NCBI RefSeq assembly: GCF_030272615.1
Contig: NC_081407.1
Location: forward strand, 263,922,574-263,986,573
Reading direction: 5' to 3'
Origin: Cryptomeria japonica
Taxonomy: Eukaryota > Streptophyta > Pinopsida > Cupressales > Cupressaceae
DNA: 64,000 nucleotides
The notes beneath the pieces are model-generated. The model saw only the letters and a list, made by a program, of their open reading frames with translations, was not told where the DNA came from and did no database searches. A program made the translations under genes and the position numbers. The stretch's first letter is position 1. Each line of letters starts with the position of its first letter. Positions 44,588-56,910 of this stretch are shown here, in pieces.

Positions 44588-45465
44588 TGTTAGGGTTCCC
44601 ACAAATACTGAGAGGGGGGGTGAATCAGTATATAACCGGTAATGTGATTTTCTTAAAACTGAATATGCAGAACATAAAGTAACAGTATACCGGTATGCAA
44701 GAATTAATGTAAATAACAAAATCAAAAACATCCACATGAAAAGAACACCATAACACAAGATGTTTAACGAGGAAACCCGGTGTGGGAAAAACCTCGGTGG
44801 GATTTGTGACCCACAATATTCATTTACTAGCCAATAAGAGAATATTACTTACAATGGGGGCCTACACATGTAAGAAGGCCAACTGCCTAGAGCACACTAC
44901 TCAATAAGAAGTCACACTAACTTACAATGAGGATTATGCAAATCCAATGATCTGAACTACTTTACAATAGCATCTTCAATGCCAGATTCAGTACCGGTTC
45001 TTGCTCTGTTCTTTACATATACCCTTGACCTACAATTCGCACATTAGGTCTGCCTTATAATTTCTTTTTTGCTACCTATCCATATCCTACAAATGACTAC
45101 AATGATCTCTTTTATATACAAGAGTCATTTTACAATTTGCTAAGTCAGCTTACAATAATAAAGAAAATATTACATATCAAAAATCCTGTCTGCCTCTGTG
45201 CCGGTATACATGTTCTCTTCTGTGCCGATGTACATCTTCTATGCTAGTGTCGGTGTAGAGTGATCTTGCCAATGTTGGTGCACTGTCTTGTTTGAGTAAT
45301 ACTTTGTCGGTATAATGGCTTGCTGGTGCCATAGGATTGCAAGGTTGCCTGTGTAATGCTTTGCCGGTATAATGTCTTGCTGGTGCCATAGGATTGCAAG
45401 GTTTCCATCAATGACAAAACCTTCAATCACACACAATGTCTCATTGGAGTGTCCATATGCCAACA
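44588..45465 (-). repeat. Element F 5' LTR
   Basis: On the minus strand starts TGTTGGCATATGG and ends GGGAACCCTAACA, 878 bp. It contains a CACCCCCCCTCTCAG block before the end, like the CACCCCCCCTCTC block of C. The flanking five bases at 45466-45470 (GGGTA) are the expected TSD; the partner lies outside the window. A 57-bp tandem duplication starts at 45308 and 45365 (both CGGTATAATG). Confidence 0.8.
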
Positions 45466-47364
45466 GGGTAAAACATAATTATCCTTAAGACTTGCCTAGT
45501 TCAAATTGCAGAAATCTACACAAATCCGGATTTCCCCATTTTTCTTCCTTACAGGTACTATATTGGCTACCCATGTGGAGTGATGGATTGGGTATATAAT
45601 TCTGGCTTTTAGCATTTTATCTACTTCTTTGAAAATTGCTCCATTTTTGTCTAAAAGGAGAAACACCAGGCTTCAATGGAATTTGATGTTGAAACTAACC
45701 ATTCCTAAATTCCTTCAAATCATCATAAGACCAAGTGAACACATCAATGTATTCTTTCAAAAACTCATTGAGCATTTCTTTCTCCTCAGAAAAATAACAT
45801 TTGTTGATTGTTACCATTTTAGGATTAGATTCATCACCAAGATTGATCTTTTCACAACCTACCTTACTGTCATCATCAGGAGTTTTCTTTCTAGTGAACA
45901 CATCATTACAGGTGAAAAACCTCTCTAGAGTCACCAAACCTTTCGAGATTTTGTTCCCTTTCAGCTGAATGAAATTCTTATCGGAAACAATACCAGGATC
46001 AAGGCAAAATTCTTTACAACTATCCTTAGAACCCTCAAAATAGGATTGGGCAAAGGAACGGGCACACTCTAAAAAATCTTTAATTTGAGCATCTATGTCA
46101 AATACTTGCCAATGATACACATTGTAAGGAACACTAGGTCTGTAAATCATTTCAATTCTATAAGAATCATTCTTAAAGTCTGGGTTTGGTAATAAGAGAC
46201 AAGTTGAAACAACCAATGAATCCACCCTAGTGTTCTACTCTCTTGGTATAGCTTCAATTGAGAAAGCATAAAAAAACTCTACCTCATCTCAAACTCTATT
46301 TCTATAATGTCTTAGTCTATCATTTTTAATAGAGTAAACATTCCTTACCTGTTTAACAATCAACTCGGCATCACCTTTCACCTTAAATAATTTTATGCCC
46401 TTACATTTGGCTTCATTCAACCCTAAAAGTAATGCTTCATATTTCGTGGTGTTATTTGTATTCTTGAAATCTAATTTGAAAGAAAGAGGAAAAACATTAC
46501 CGTTAGGCGAAAACATAACTACTCCTACTCTCAAACCAGAGTTGGCGCAACTTCCATCAAATTCCATTTGCCATAGTTCATCTTGTTCATCAACTACTTC
46601 TTCTAACTCCTTTTTATCAGGTGCAAGATTGAGATAATTTCCAAATTCACATTCTTGGAACATAATCTGGGCTTTGGGATTATCAAAAGGAAAAACTGTA
46701 TATTTATTTTTTAGTTCAGGTTCAAGTTTAATATTTTGTTTTCCCAGTGGAATGATAGCCTCCGACCAGTCCATCTTGATCTCACCTCCCAAATCCATAT
46801 AGAAAGTCCTACTTAAAAGCATCCCATAACTTGTAGGAATGTCAGCAACCAAAATGGTCAGTTTTACCCTTTTATCGGGACATGCTACAAGTACTGCTTG
46901 AGCATCCTTTACTTGCCCAATGAGAGGGACCTGCTTCCCATCCATCGAGTAACATCTCCCAAATGTCTTAGTAAGTGTTAAACCTAAAGCTCTAGCAATA
47001 GATGACAGAATTATATTATCTGACGCCCCTAAATAAATAATACAATTTCTAAGCTTCTGACCATTCAGGAGGAGGGAGATATAAAAAGGTTCGGGCATTA
47101 GAACTTCATTGTCAAGCTTATCTTCAACACTGTGAGAGGCACAGGGGTTAATCGAATCAGTGGGACAGTAAGAAGAAGATGTAGGTTATTTGGCAACAAA
47201 CAAATCATTATTAACTGCATACTCATGCACTGAGGACTCTGAGGTAGGATCTCGTTTTACATATTTAACTAGCTTGTCTAATTCCCTCGGGTTCAATTTC
47301 AAATATTCAATAGTAGAAATTTGAACAGTTGCAGCCTTGCAAAATTCAATTATATCAAAGGAGG
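45466..47364 (-). pseudogene. pol: Element E: protease, RNase H, then RT start; gypsy pol fragment cut by F and D
   Basis: Read on the minus strand from 47364. A gag/protease junction (ISTIEYLKLNPRELDKLV) is followed by a protease whose catalytic D-S-G reads YLG (IIYLGASDN), so it is dead. An RNase H domain follows (MEFDGSC, TKYEALLLGL, GDAELIV), then a spacer and the RT start (YIDVFTWSYDDL). RT continues with frameshifts to about 45470, where the LTR of F cuts it after the VPVRKKNGEIRI region. Frames from 47098 to 45695 are the same, interrupted by TGA and TAG. RNase H before RT is the same unusual order as in D. D interrupts E at 47364/47365. Confidence 0.8.
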
Positions 47365-48420
47365 TGTTAGTCTCAAATTCTAATTTCAGTCTTATCCCCT
47401 ATAAAAAAATGAATAACTCTATTTGCATATGAAGAGATCAGGGAAAAACGAACCTTAGAGTAATATATAACAAGGTTTTGAGAACCTTCTACACTTTGAA
47501 CTTATCCAAAGTTCAGGTGGGTATACCTTCTGTGAATACTTTCACACTTTTAAATGAGATCCATAGTAAACCAGTGTCAAAAACCAGTGGATTTCATCAC
47601 CTCAACATAAACTGAAATATTTGAATAAAAACTTATATACTTCTTCAGTATTGATCTTAAAGGAAATTAGAAAGAATCCCACAACAACTACCAGTGCCTT
47701 ATCCAGGCCACAGAGTCACCTAAATTAAGCAGTCATTTTCAACAACTAAACATTCTAATATGCCTCATCATCTCAGCTTTTATGAACCTCATATATGCCT
47801 AACATATAAATAGATCCTTTCCCATTTAACTAAAATAACTCATCAGATTCATGGCAACAAACAATAGATTTGCTAACAGAAATATTCCTTGCACATTTAA
47901 TCCCTCTCGTAAAGAGGAAAGCCAGAAATAATGTCTATTAGATTGCCTTATAATCCATGCTCATTCAAACAACCCTAGATTATTCAAATGAAACCAGCAA
48001 ATTACAGAATGCACACCAGAAGACAAAGAAATTTTAGGCCTAAAACTTTGATTTATATATTCATATTCATTCTTGAAAATATTACATCATCCAGAGTAAT
48101 CTCCATGAAACCAGAAAAAGAAACCTAAATATATTTTGCCAGAGTTTCCTTACAAAATTATTGTGATGATTTTACACTAGTCTTGGTATCCATTTATAAC
48201 ATTATGGATACATACAAGCTTCGGACATTCCTAAAAAGGTTTGTTACAAACTGCGATACTCTCCAAGAAACAGTTACAAGTCTTTTTCAATATCAACAAC
48301 CTCTTCCATTTGTTGTTCTGCTACAACCTTTTCTATCTGCTCTAGAGTATCTCTTTTTGTCCGACATATTTGTCCTTCCACTCCTGGAACACGTCATCAC
48401 TTGGCCAAGCAAAGATAATC
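47365..48420 (-). repeat. Element D 3' LTR (start boundary uncertain)
   Basis: The end is firm: on the minus strand it closes GACTAACA at 47365. The part 47365-47771 is seen again at 63594-64000. The beginning is a guess at a TGATTATC at 48420, preceded by a purine-rich stretch (about 48421-48450) that could be the polypurine tract. No gene is visible inside. Confidence 0.65.
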
Positions 48421-48464
48421 ATCTTCTATTTCATCCCTTCTAGCCTTTTCCAAGTGACCCTTAA

Positions 48465-49853
48465 CTACCCAATTTTTGTTTCTATGAAACCATAATGTGA
48501 TTTCACCTTTTCAATCTCTTCAACTATTTGGACAAATAAGGGAGTGTCATCAGTGATAATGATTTCATTAACCCTTTGGGACAATTTGTGGTCCAGCTCT
48601 TCTAGCCATGCCTTCTCCTCTTTCAACTAAATGGGACCAACAAAACCCATAGGAAACAATTCATATTTGTGATCTGAATATTCTTTTCTATATAGTTGGG
48701 CTTTTCTTTTTACACCTGCCCTTTCCTCTGAGAATATGTTCATTTCTTTTATAAACTCACTAGTGGACCTAAGATTGTCATTTGCCTCTGCATCTGCATG
48801 GGATGAACACATGAGCTCTAACTCCTTACCTCTAGGCATCCACTTATTAAAAATTAGTTCTAAGGTGGTTTCATCCTCTCTTAATTCAATCAGAATATTT
48901 AGGATCCTTTTCATAGAAATGTGCACAGCAGAGGCCTTGACCAAATCAGCAAACTTCAAAATTGTGGCTTTCACCTTTTCTTTATACTTGCTTGCAAACA
49001 ATGTTTGAGCTTGTTTCAACTTTTCCAACTCATGTTGGACAGTTTCAATTGATTGGAAATGAGAAGGCATAGGAGAAGGGGGATATTCTATAATGGGACT
49101 GGTAGGTGGAGGTCATGCTGGAGAGGAGGCTATCATGAGAGTATAGGATTCACCTGGATGGTGCTGACCTACCAACTGACTTTGAAGTCTAGCAATAATA
49201 TTGTCTTCGTTGGCTACTCCTTCTTTGGCTTCATTGTAAGACTTTAAGATGGTTTCCAATTTTAATTGGAGATTAGCCTTCTCTTTTGCCTCCTTTTCTA
49301 CTACTGCCACACTAAACTTTGCAGTTTCCAAGACCGTGCTTGCAACTTCCACCAACCCTGTATCTTGGACTCTTTTTACAATCATGCCTCCTAGGAGACT
49401 AGAATCCGATACACCTTTTCTCCTTTTACTCTCATCCTTCTTCAGTGACCACATGACTAGAGAAGCATTATCTTTGTTGAAGGTCACTCCTTCTATGGGT
49501 TTGGTTTCCTTCCTTATTGCTTCAAGAACTAGAGCATCAGCTATATCCCATTCAGGGAGGATTAAAACATCAGCCTTAGACACCATCTCTCTTCCCTTAT
49601 CAAGAATAATAGTCTTAAACTCCTTAATCATTTATTGCTTCTCCTCTTCTTCCACCTGAGTTACATCTCTGTGAGGTTGTTCACTCTTCCTTTGCTCACA
49701 TCTAGCTTTCAATTGTTCCATATTTTGTTTCCACAGAAATTGCATGAAAGCCCATGTTGTAATAAAATTACTATCTGCCAGGAACTCCTCGCTGGCTTGC
49801 TTGACAGTAAGGTCCAACTCTTTACCCTTGAGCTCACCATCTGTCAAGTTCAT
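48465..49853 (-). pseudogene. Unrecognised coiled-coil-like ORF of element D located after a truncated integrase
   Basis: One minus-strand frame of about 460 codons from ATG 49853 (MNLTDGELKGKELDL) to TAG 48465, broken only by single stops just before 49631, at 49113 and at 48627. It contains an acidic cluster (VEEEEKQ), a globular-looking stretch (KADVLILPEWDIADALVLEA), a Lys/Glu-rich coiled coil (VEKEAKEKANLQLKLETI), a Pro-rich hinge (PPPTSPIIEYPPSPMPS) and a second helical region ending FPMGFVGPI. No retroviral catalytic motif is visible. It begins 12 bp after the integrase HHCC region, where the D,D35E core should be, so it may have replaced that core. Its position before the 3' LTR is that of an extra or envelope-like ORF, but no signal peptide or membrane segment is evident. 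Confidence 0.6.
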
Positions 49854-49865
49854 TTCAGTACTAGG

Positions 49866-52800
49866 TCAGTTCAATTTTGATGAAAACTTCTGGCATGGGT
49901 CACATCTCTGGACATACTCATGGGCATCTTTAAACAAAGTAGGCCAACAATATCTAGCCTGAACTATCTTACCAGTAGTTGTATTGGTAGAGTAATGACC
50001 TCCACACAATCCATCATGCATTTCAATTAACACTCTCTTAGCCTGGGATTTATTCAAACACATTAGCAATGACCCATCTCTATTCCGCCAAAACAGATCA
50101 CCCTGAATGAGAACATATTTCTATGATTTCAACTTCAGAGTTCTTCTCTAGTTATGGGTAATTCCTTCTGAAAATGTTGCATCTCTTAAAAAATGTACTA
50201 TTTTTGAGTACCAGGGTTGTGCCTCAATACTGGTGACTAGGATGTTCTCAACTTCAAAATTATTCACTTCAGCATCAAGGAGATTTGATTCAGCCATAAG
50301 CTTAGCAAGGCCTAAACCTCTCACCAATTTAGTGATCTTAATTTCTAAATCAAATTCCTGGATTCTAGTTATCCATCTGCATCTTTTACTTGTGACCTCA
50401 AACTGGGATAAAATATCTTTGATAGCCATATGTGGGACATAAGCAATTACTTGTGCATTTACAAGATAGGCCTAAATTCTTTAACCGCCTTGACCAAAGC
50501 ATATGCTTGTTTCTCCATAATTTCATATTTTAACTCTGCAACCTATAAAGATTTTCTATAAAAGGCTATAGGATGTTTATAAACTTCATTATCCTTTTGT
50601 AAAAGAACTGCACCCACTGTGTGATATGAAGCAAAAGAAAACAAAGAGAAAGGCTTACTATAGTCAGGGGACTTCAACATTGGTGCCTCCTAAATAGCCC
50701 TTTTGATTTCATCAAAAGCCTTTGAAGCTTATTGATCCTAGCAAAACTTTGTATCCTTTTTAAGCAATTTAACAATGGACTTGACTATCTCTACAAAAAT
50801 TTTAATAAATCTTCTAACAAAATTTACTTTGCCCAAGAAAGATTGGATACCTTTAACATTCTTCAGCTCAGGAACATTGTTTATAGCCTCAATTCTTTCA
50901 AGGTCTATTCTTACCCCTTCTTTGGAGACAATATGCCCTAGCAGCTTCCCTTCAGTAACAACAAAATGACACTTTTTAGGATTTAAGGATACTCCAAATT
51001 CTAGAGCTTTATTGAAAACCTATTCTAAGTGTCCATAGTGATCATCTGCCCTTTTGGAGAAGCATTTCAAATAATCTTTATATACTACCATGATAATATT
51101 GATGAATTCCTTGAAAGCTACATCCATTGTGCTCTGAAAAGTAGCTCCAACATTCTTCAAACCAAAAGGCATTCTGATATACACATATGTTCCCCAAGGG
51201 GTGGTGAAAGCAGTTTTGAATTGTTCAGATTCTTTTACTAACACCTGGTTATACCCTAAGAACCCATCCATCATAGACAATAGGTCACAACCAGTTACTC
51301 TTTGCAACATTACTTCCATATTAGGAGAAGAGTAATTATCTTTCAAGGAAGCAACATTTAGGTTCCTAAAGTCCACATAGAGTCTAATGTCCCCATTCTT
51401 CTTTCTAATCGGATCCAAATTTGAGACCCATGATGAATGCCTTATAGGCTTAATAATTCCCCCTTCCCTTAACTTGATCAATTCTTGCTGCATTTTAGAT
51501 TCCAACAGGGGTTGATAGGTCTTTGTTTTTGTCTAAAAGGATTAGCATCTGTAAGAAATGGGTCTTCATGCTGAAATAGATCCTATCTATACGCCTTCAG
51601 ATCTTCATAAGACCAAGCAAAGACATGCTTATATTTCTTTAATAAATTAATAAGGTTTATTTTGACATGAGGAGGCAAATTTTTTCCAATATACACCAAC
51701 TTAGGGGATGATTGTGTCCCCAAGTTTACTTCCTCTAGTTCATCTAACTTAGTGGTTGATTGCTAGTGCAAATGACTATCACTGTAACTGAACATACCTT
51801 CCAGTTCTACCAACCCTTTAGGTATTTCATTAGTTTCTAATTGAACTAGGTCATTTCCAAACACAATTTCTCTATTTTCAACCACTTCCACCAAGGCATT
51901 GCAATCAATTTTTTGTCCATCATAGTCATCAATGCATTGTATAAACCTGAGAATATCTTCATCATCAGCAAACAATTGCCAATTATATACATTGTCAGGA
52001 ATGGTAGGCCTAGCTTTTACCTCAACTGTGGATATACCAGCTAGTGTTGCATCATCAATCTTTAATGCAACATTTTCTAAGAAATCTGCCATGATATTCT
52101 TAGATCTTTCTATCCAATTTATAGAGAATGCACTAAAATGCTCAATCACATCCCATACTGCATGCTTGTATCTTTTCAATCTATCATTCTTAGATGCATA
52201 CTTAGCTCTAACTTGAGAAACAACCAATTCTGAGTCTCCTAACACTTTTAACAACTAAATGTCATTCCTTTTTGCAACTTCAAGTCCCAATAACAAGGCT
52301 TCATATTCAGCAGTGTTATTTGTACACTGAAAGGCTAACATAAAGGAATATTTGAAGGTTATACCTGAAGGGGACACAAAAAGAACTCCTACTCCAGATC
52401 CTTCTTTAGAGCAAGCTCCATCAAAATACATGTGCCACAAACTATGTTGTTGAGATTCCAATTCAATCATAATAGAGTCAATATTCTTCAATTGAGGTAA
52501 AATTGGTTGTAATCTAAAATTGTCAAGATCCACATCAATCATATAGTTGAGCATACTAGGATCTACTTTCTCAATTACCATAGGGGCACGTGGTTCTCTA
52601 TATAATTTGACTTGGTTTCCATTAATTGGGATAGTAGCATATGATAGATCCAACTGAACATTTCCACCCACTGTTTAGATAACAACATGCCATAATGAGG
52701 TTTGGTGTCAGTTACAATGACATCCATCTTGTATGTTGCTTTAGGGAAGGCTGCTATTTTTACTTCAACATCTTTCATTGTACCTATCACTAGCACTTCT

Positions 52801-52907
52801 CTGTTATCCATAGCATAACATTTCGCATACATCATACTCACTGACAATCCTAATTCTTTCATGACACCATAAAGCATTACATTTGCTGCTGCACCAGAAT
52901 CTATCAT
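49866..52907 (-). pseudogene. pol: Element D pol remnant: protease, RNase H, RT, native RNase H, integrase zinc finger
   Basis: Minus strand. Protease with intact DSG (MIDSGAAANVML) at about 52893-52901. A frameshift near 52672 leads into an RNase H domain (MYFDGAC, AEYEALLLGL, then after a TAG at 52255 GDSELVV and NIMAD). A spacer precedes RT, which starts near 51690 (YKHVFAWSYEDL). The RT catalytic box reads YKDY instead of YxDD at about 51070-51085. The native RNase H C-terminal part (RWITRIQEFDLEI) lies at 50148-50429. Integrase retains only the zinc finger (HDGLCGGHYS, CDPC) at 49866-50069; its catalytic core is missing. The order PR-RH-RT-RH-IN differs from the usual Tat order. Confidence 0.8.
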
Positions 52908-55414
52908 ACAGTTTTTAATTAACAGGTTATTTACTCACAAAGTAACATAGAAAGGATCAACCTGTGAGGGTTCTTGTGTAATAGTTGTTCCAACATATAC
53001 CTCTGGGGTTTGCAGCTTCCAATCCTTTTCATCCTTAGTTGAACCAGAAGGTAAAGCTGTGTTACTATCAGATATTTCAAAAAATAAAGATAAAGCAGCT
53101 TCTCTATGTTCCTTTATTTTCAATAATTCTATCAATGGGACAGTGACCTTCATCTAGGTAAGAGCCTGAGTCATGTCAAATGTGGAATTATTAATCAATT
53201 CAGTATTAGTCTTAACTTTCTTAGTCTTAGGTTGACTTGCCTTCTTCATTGTGGTAGTTCCTTGTATATCACTAGTAGCTTTATCATCCATAGTTTTAGC
53301 TGTATCCTTTAATTTGTCATTCTTTTCTTGACCTTCTTGAGGCAAGGTATCTTTACTTGCTACTTTCTTCTGAGATATCTCTTTCATAAACATTCAACCA
53401 GGTTCACCTTGATCCCCATCCTTCTTAGTACTTCTCAAATTGTAGTTGTGCTTGGCTTTGGCTATGACAGCCTTAGTGAGATTTCTTACTTCTTCATCAC
53501 TGGGTCTTCTGAGATGAACTTCTTCATCTTCAATTGTTACCACATTCAAAGTGGGATGCCAATCAAGTGACAATTGTCCTTGGTAAGACCTTTTACTAAC
53601 TTTCACATCACATTCACTAAGTTCACTTTGCAATGACTCATCATCACTTTCTATGATAGTTTCAAACATATTTATATCAGGCTCAACCTCTTGTCTCATA
53701 GATTCTTCAAGGGCTTGAGCTACAACACATTGATGAGGAGAATGTGGTCCATCACAAGCCATGCACCAAGGATTATTCTCCATATTATGAACATTTACTT
53801 CTTTTAAAGGATCTAGTTTGGCTTCTCATTTTGAGGCTTGTCATCGTTCCAAGTAGTGTTGTAAGGCATGCCATGCAACCTAGGAGGCCTGTCTTGCCAA
53901 TTGTAATGGGGCTTATCATTTTTACTCACCTTGGCTGTAAAATCCTTCATAGCAGTCACTAATTTCTCTATTCTATCTTCTTCTTTAGCAACTTTATTAG
54001 GTTTTTGTTTTGATTCTTGCCACAGCCTACCATCAGTTCTTCTCCCTATTTTTCCAGATGCTTTCCTATTACTCTCCATATTAATGGAAATTCTAAATGC
54101 ATCTCTCAGACTATGCGGAATTTTATCCCTCAGAATATAGGCCATTTTAGAATCAAAGGCATTGTAATAAGTATTCAGGCATATTGTCATCTAACGTCAT
54201 TACCTGATATAGCCTATGCATTGCTTTATGAAATCTAGCATTAAAATCTATGATAATTTCATTGTTAGACTTTCTGATATTGTTGAACTCATTGAGCATG
54301 AAGCTCGCATTTGTCTTGTCACCGTACTGTTATTGAAAGAAATTTTTAAAATCTTCCCAAGACCCAATGCTATTCATAGGGAGACCTCTATACCAGTCCC
54401 TTGCATCATCTACTAAAGACAGTACAAACAATTTCATGATGAAATCTTCATCTACAATTTCATAGTAATTTATTATGTCACCAAAATATTTCAAGTTTTC
54501 TTCTGCACTTATTGCATTATTCCTAGCAAATTTGTGAAGTCTATCACTCAATTCCATAGGAACATGGTTAGGGTACCCTAGGAAAGAGCTTCCTATAAAG
54601 TTATAGATTAATAGGTCTTCTCTGGAATTGGTTAGCAACAAGGTTGTTTCCCATGTTCATTCTTACATTGGGGCTATGAGTCAGAGAGATCCGGTTACCT
54701 TGGTTAGTAATAGGGGCTTGATTGGTTGTGGTAGTGCTAATAGGAAAGGTTGCTTGAATTTTAACAGGATGGAGTGAAGCTTGTTGAGGAATAGGTTAAT
54801 TTAGCTCTACTGAAGGAAACATGATAGGACGAGCCTTCAGATAGCTAATCTTTCTTTTAACTTCTTGATTGGCTGCTTCTAATTTAGCTTTCTCTAACTC
54901 CATTTGTAGATCTTATTTCTCTTTCTTCATCCTTTCCATCTCCCTTTCATGTGCAGATAGCATATGAGAGATTTTTGTTGTAGCCTTAGATCCAGACCCA
55001 CCTTCCATGCATTTCTGCTTTCCTTTGTCAACATTATTTCTAACAGGTTGTGGGTCACTAAGGACTTCCCTATTTGGTTTCACTATTGACTTATATGTAG
55101 GTTTGATCTTGGGAACTAAGATTTCTCTGATCACTGGACCTTCGTCCTCACTCTTAGCCTTTTCTTGGGTAAATAGCTCGAGGTCAGAAATTTGTCTTAG
55201 AAGCCTGTCTCTCTCCATCAATTTTGCTTTTACCTCTCTTTATCTGCTTCCTTTTGTGTTCTTAAGGAAATTAAATGATGGACTCTTCTATTCAAGACTT
55301 CAATTTCTTGGGATACCTTATCTTCATCAGGGAAGATTTCTTCAGAGTTTGACATATTGACTTGGTCAATATCAATTAAACTGATGTTTCCATCTATTGT
55401 CCTAGTTACAGAAT
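52908..55414 (-). pseudogene. gag: Element D gag, downstream part
   Basis: Minus strand from the C insertion at 55414. A leader segment (DIDQVNMSNSEEIFPDEDK), a coiled-coil-like stretch (RDRLLRQISDLELF), then the retrotransposon gag domain around 54641-54190 (DDARDWYRGLPMNS), with frameshifts. A zinc knuckle CMACDGPHSPHQC follows at about 53750, then Asp/Glu-rich and Lys-rich linkers toward the protease. Broken by several stops and shifts; no intact product. Confidence 0.75.
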
Positions 55415-56876
55415 TGTTGGCATTATAACCGACAATAAGAGATTGTTGGCATTTCAATAAGGATATTGAGAAGGTTGTTGATGATTATGGATATAACTAA
55501 TTAAGGATGTTTATTACCTTAACAAAATTATTTTGTCATTGATGTCAAGAAATTGATTTTCTGATTTAGTATGATATTGCCATATCTTAAGAAGTGTGTT
55601 TTGAAGAGAATTAAGATGTCGGTAAAAGACACAAAAAGAAGGTGATGAATAAGGGGAGGAATAAGTTATTCAATGGGCAATTATTACCAAGTTAGATAAT
55701 GATGAGATCATGATGTTTAGATTGTTTTGATATCCTACATATGCTATTGTTTGTAAGGTTAATACTATAATATGTTACCGAGCAAAGAACCTAGTCAGTA
55801 AACCCTAAGGTTATCGCTATCAGTTAATGAAGGCGGAATGTCTACCAAGTGAAGTTTAGTATTTACCGAGTTGCAACCGAGTAATAAAAGAATGCATTGG
55901 ATTAATGCATGTGTTATTTAATGATGGAAGTTGATGATTTGGATATTCTTAAATGATTGATACAAAATGTATAAAGTTTCTTAAGGATCTATGGCAATGG
56001 AAGATCGCCAGGAAGATCTACAGCTCAGATTGAACCACAATACCCTAGCACAAGTTCCAAGAAATGTATGCAAGTTTCAAGGTGAGGTAAAAAAATTTCA
56101 GATCAAAGGATACATTGAACCTGGTCAAGATTGAAGATCTGATGGCTATGATTGATCATGGGAAATGTGATCAAAGAGATTAAGCGGTTAGCAAATTGTT
56201 TATAAATAAGGAACTATTGATAAACAATGTATGTGGGCAAGTGTAAGCAAAAGGATGCTACATAGTGATTACCGAGCTCAGAAGCTTGAAGACCTATTTA
56301 AATAATAGAGTAAGGAGCCCAGCAAAGGGACAAGATAAGTCCTATGACTAGATTGTATTGAGAAAATAAGAATCTTCTTTAGCATTTTTGATGAAAAGTT
56401 GCAGATAGATTTTATTACTGTTATTTATTTGTAAGTGACAGAAAATCTCTTAACCGAGTGGACTTAACAGTCTTATTTGAAAATCCTCTAGCAAGGTGAC
56501 ATTCTTATTGAGTGTTTGAAACCCTTTAACAAGGTCACCTCTAACAAGGTGAAGATCCTAACAGATCTGAGGGAAATCCCTTAACCAGGTCACATCTAGC
56601 AATGTGTTTGTAATCTTTAATAGGATTTTCTTTTAACTGAGCATACTCTAGAAGAGTATATTTCTTAGTTGGTCCAAAATCCCATAGTGGTTTTTCCCTA
56701 TTTGGGTTTCCATGTTGAATCTAGTGTTATATGTTTTGTGGTGTTATCTGTTTATGAGTTTACATGTTTTACAGTTTTGGTTACATATATTTGTTAAAGC
56801 TACCGAGGTTGAATTTGTTGAATATATTGAAGATTAAGTTTGTATGATTCACCCCCCCTCTCTCATCTTATTAACA
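55415..56876 (+). repeat. Element C 5' LTR
   Basis: Starts TGTTGGCATTATAACC and ends CTTATTAACA. TATA box TATAAATA at 56201-56208. The word ACCGAG recurs here and through the element. Confidence 0.9.
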
Positions 56877-56878
56877 AT

Positions 56879-56890
56879 TGGTATCAGAGC
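56879..56890 (+). other. Element C primer-binding site, tRNA-iMet
   Basis: TGGTATCAGAGC, the canonical plant copia primer site, two bases after the LTR. Confidence 0.95.
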
Positions 56891-56910
56891 TTTAGATTCT
56901 GAAAGAAAAG

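Larger units (their letters stand above)
1..45465 (-). mobile_element. Element F: copia-like LTR element, split by element B and running off the left edge
   Basis: F is read on the minus strand: LTR (44588-45465), degenerate tRNA-iMet primer site, coiled-coil plus zinc-knuckle gag, then, across the insertion of B (2629-43215), a long unrecognised frame reaching base 1. The halves 43221-44587 and 1-2623 are contiguous once B and one CTACC copy are removed. F interrupts the RT frame of element E at 45465/45466. No protease, integrase or RT of F is visible, so pol is either beyond the left edge or absent. Its second LTR is outside the window. The hexamer ACCGGT recurs on both sides of B, supporting one element. 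Confidence 0.75.

Noticed and set aside
55444-55463. Inner TGTTGGCATTTC as the true start of the C 5' LTR
   Set aside because: The bases before it do not match the right flank ATAAT, whereas AGAAT before 55415 does at four of five, and the D gag frame rejoins with the outer boundary.
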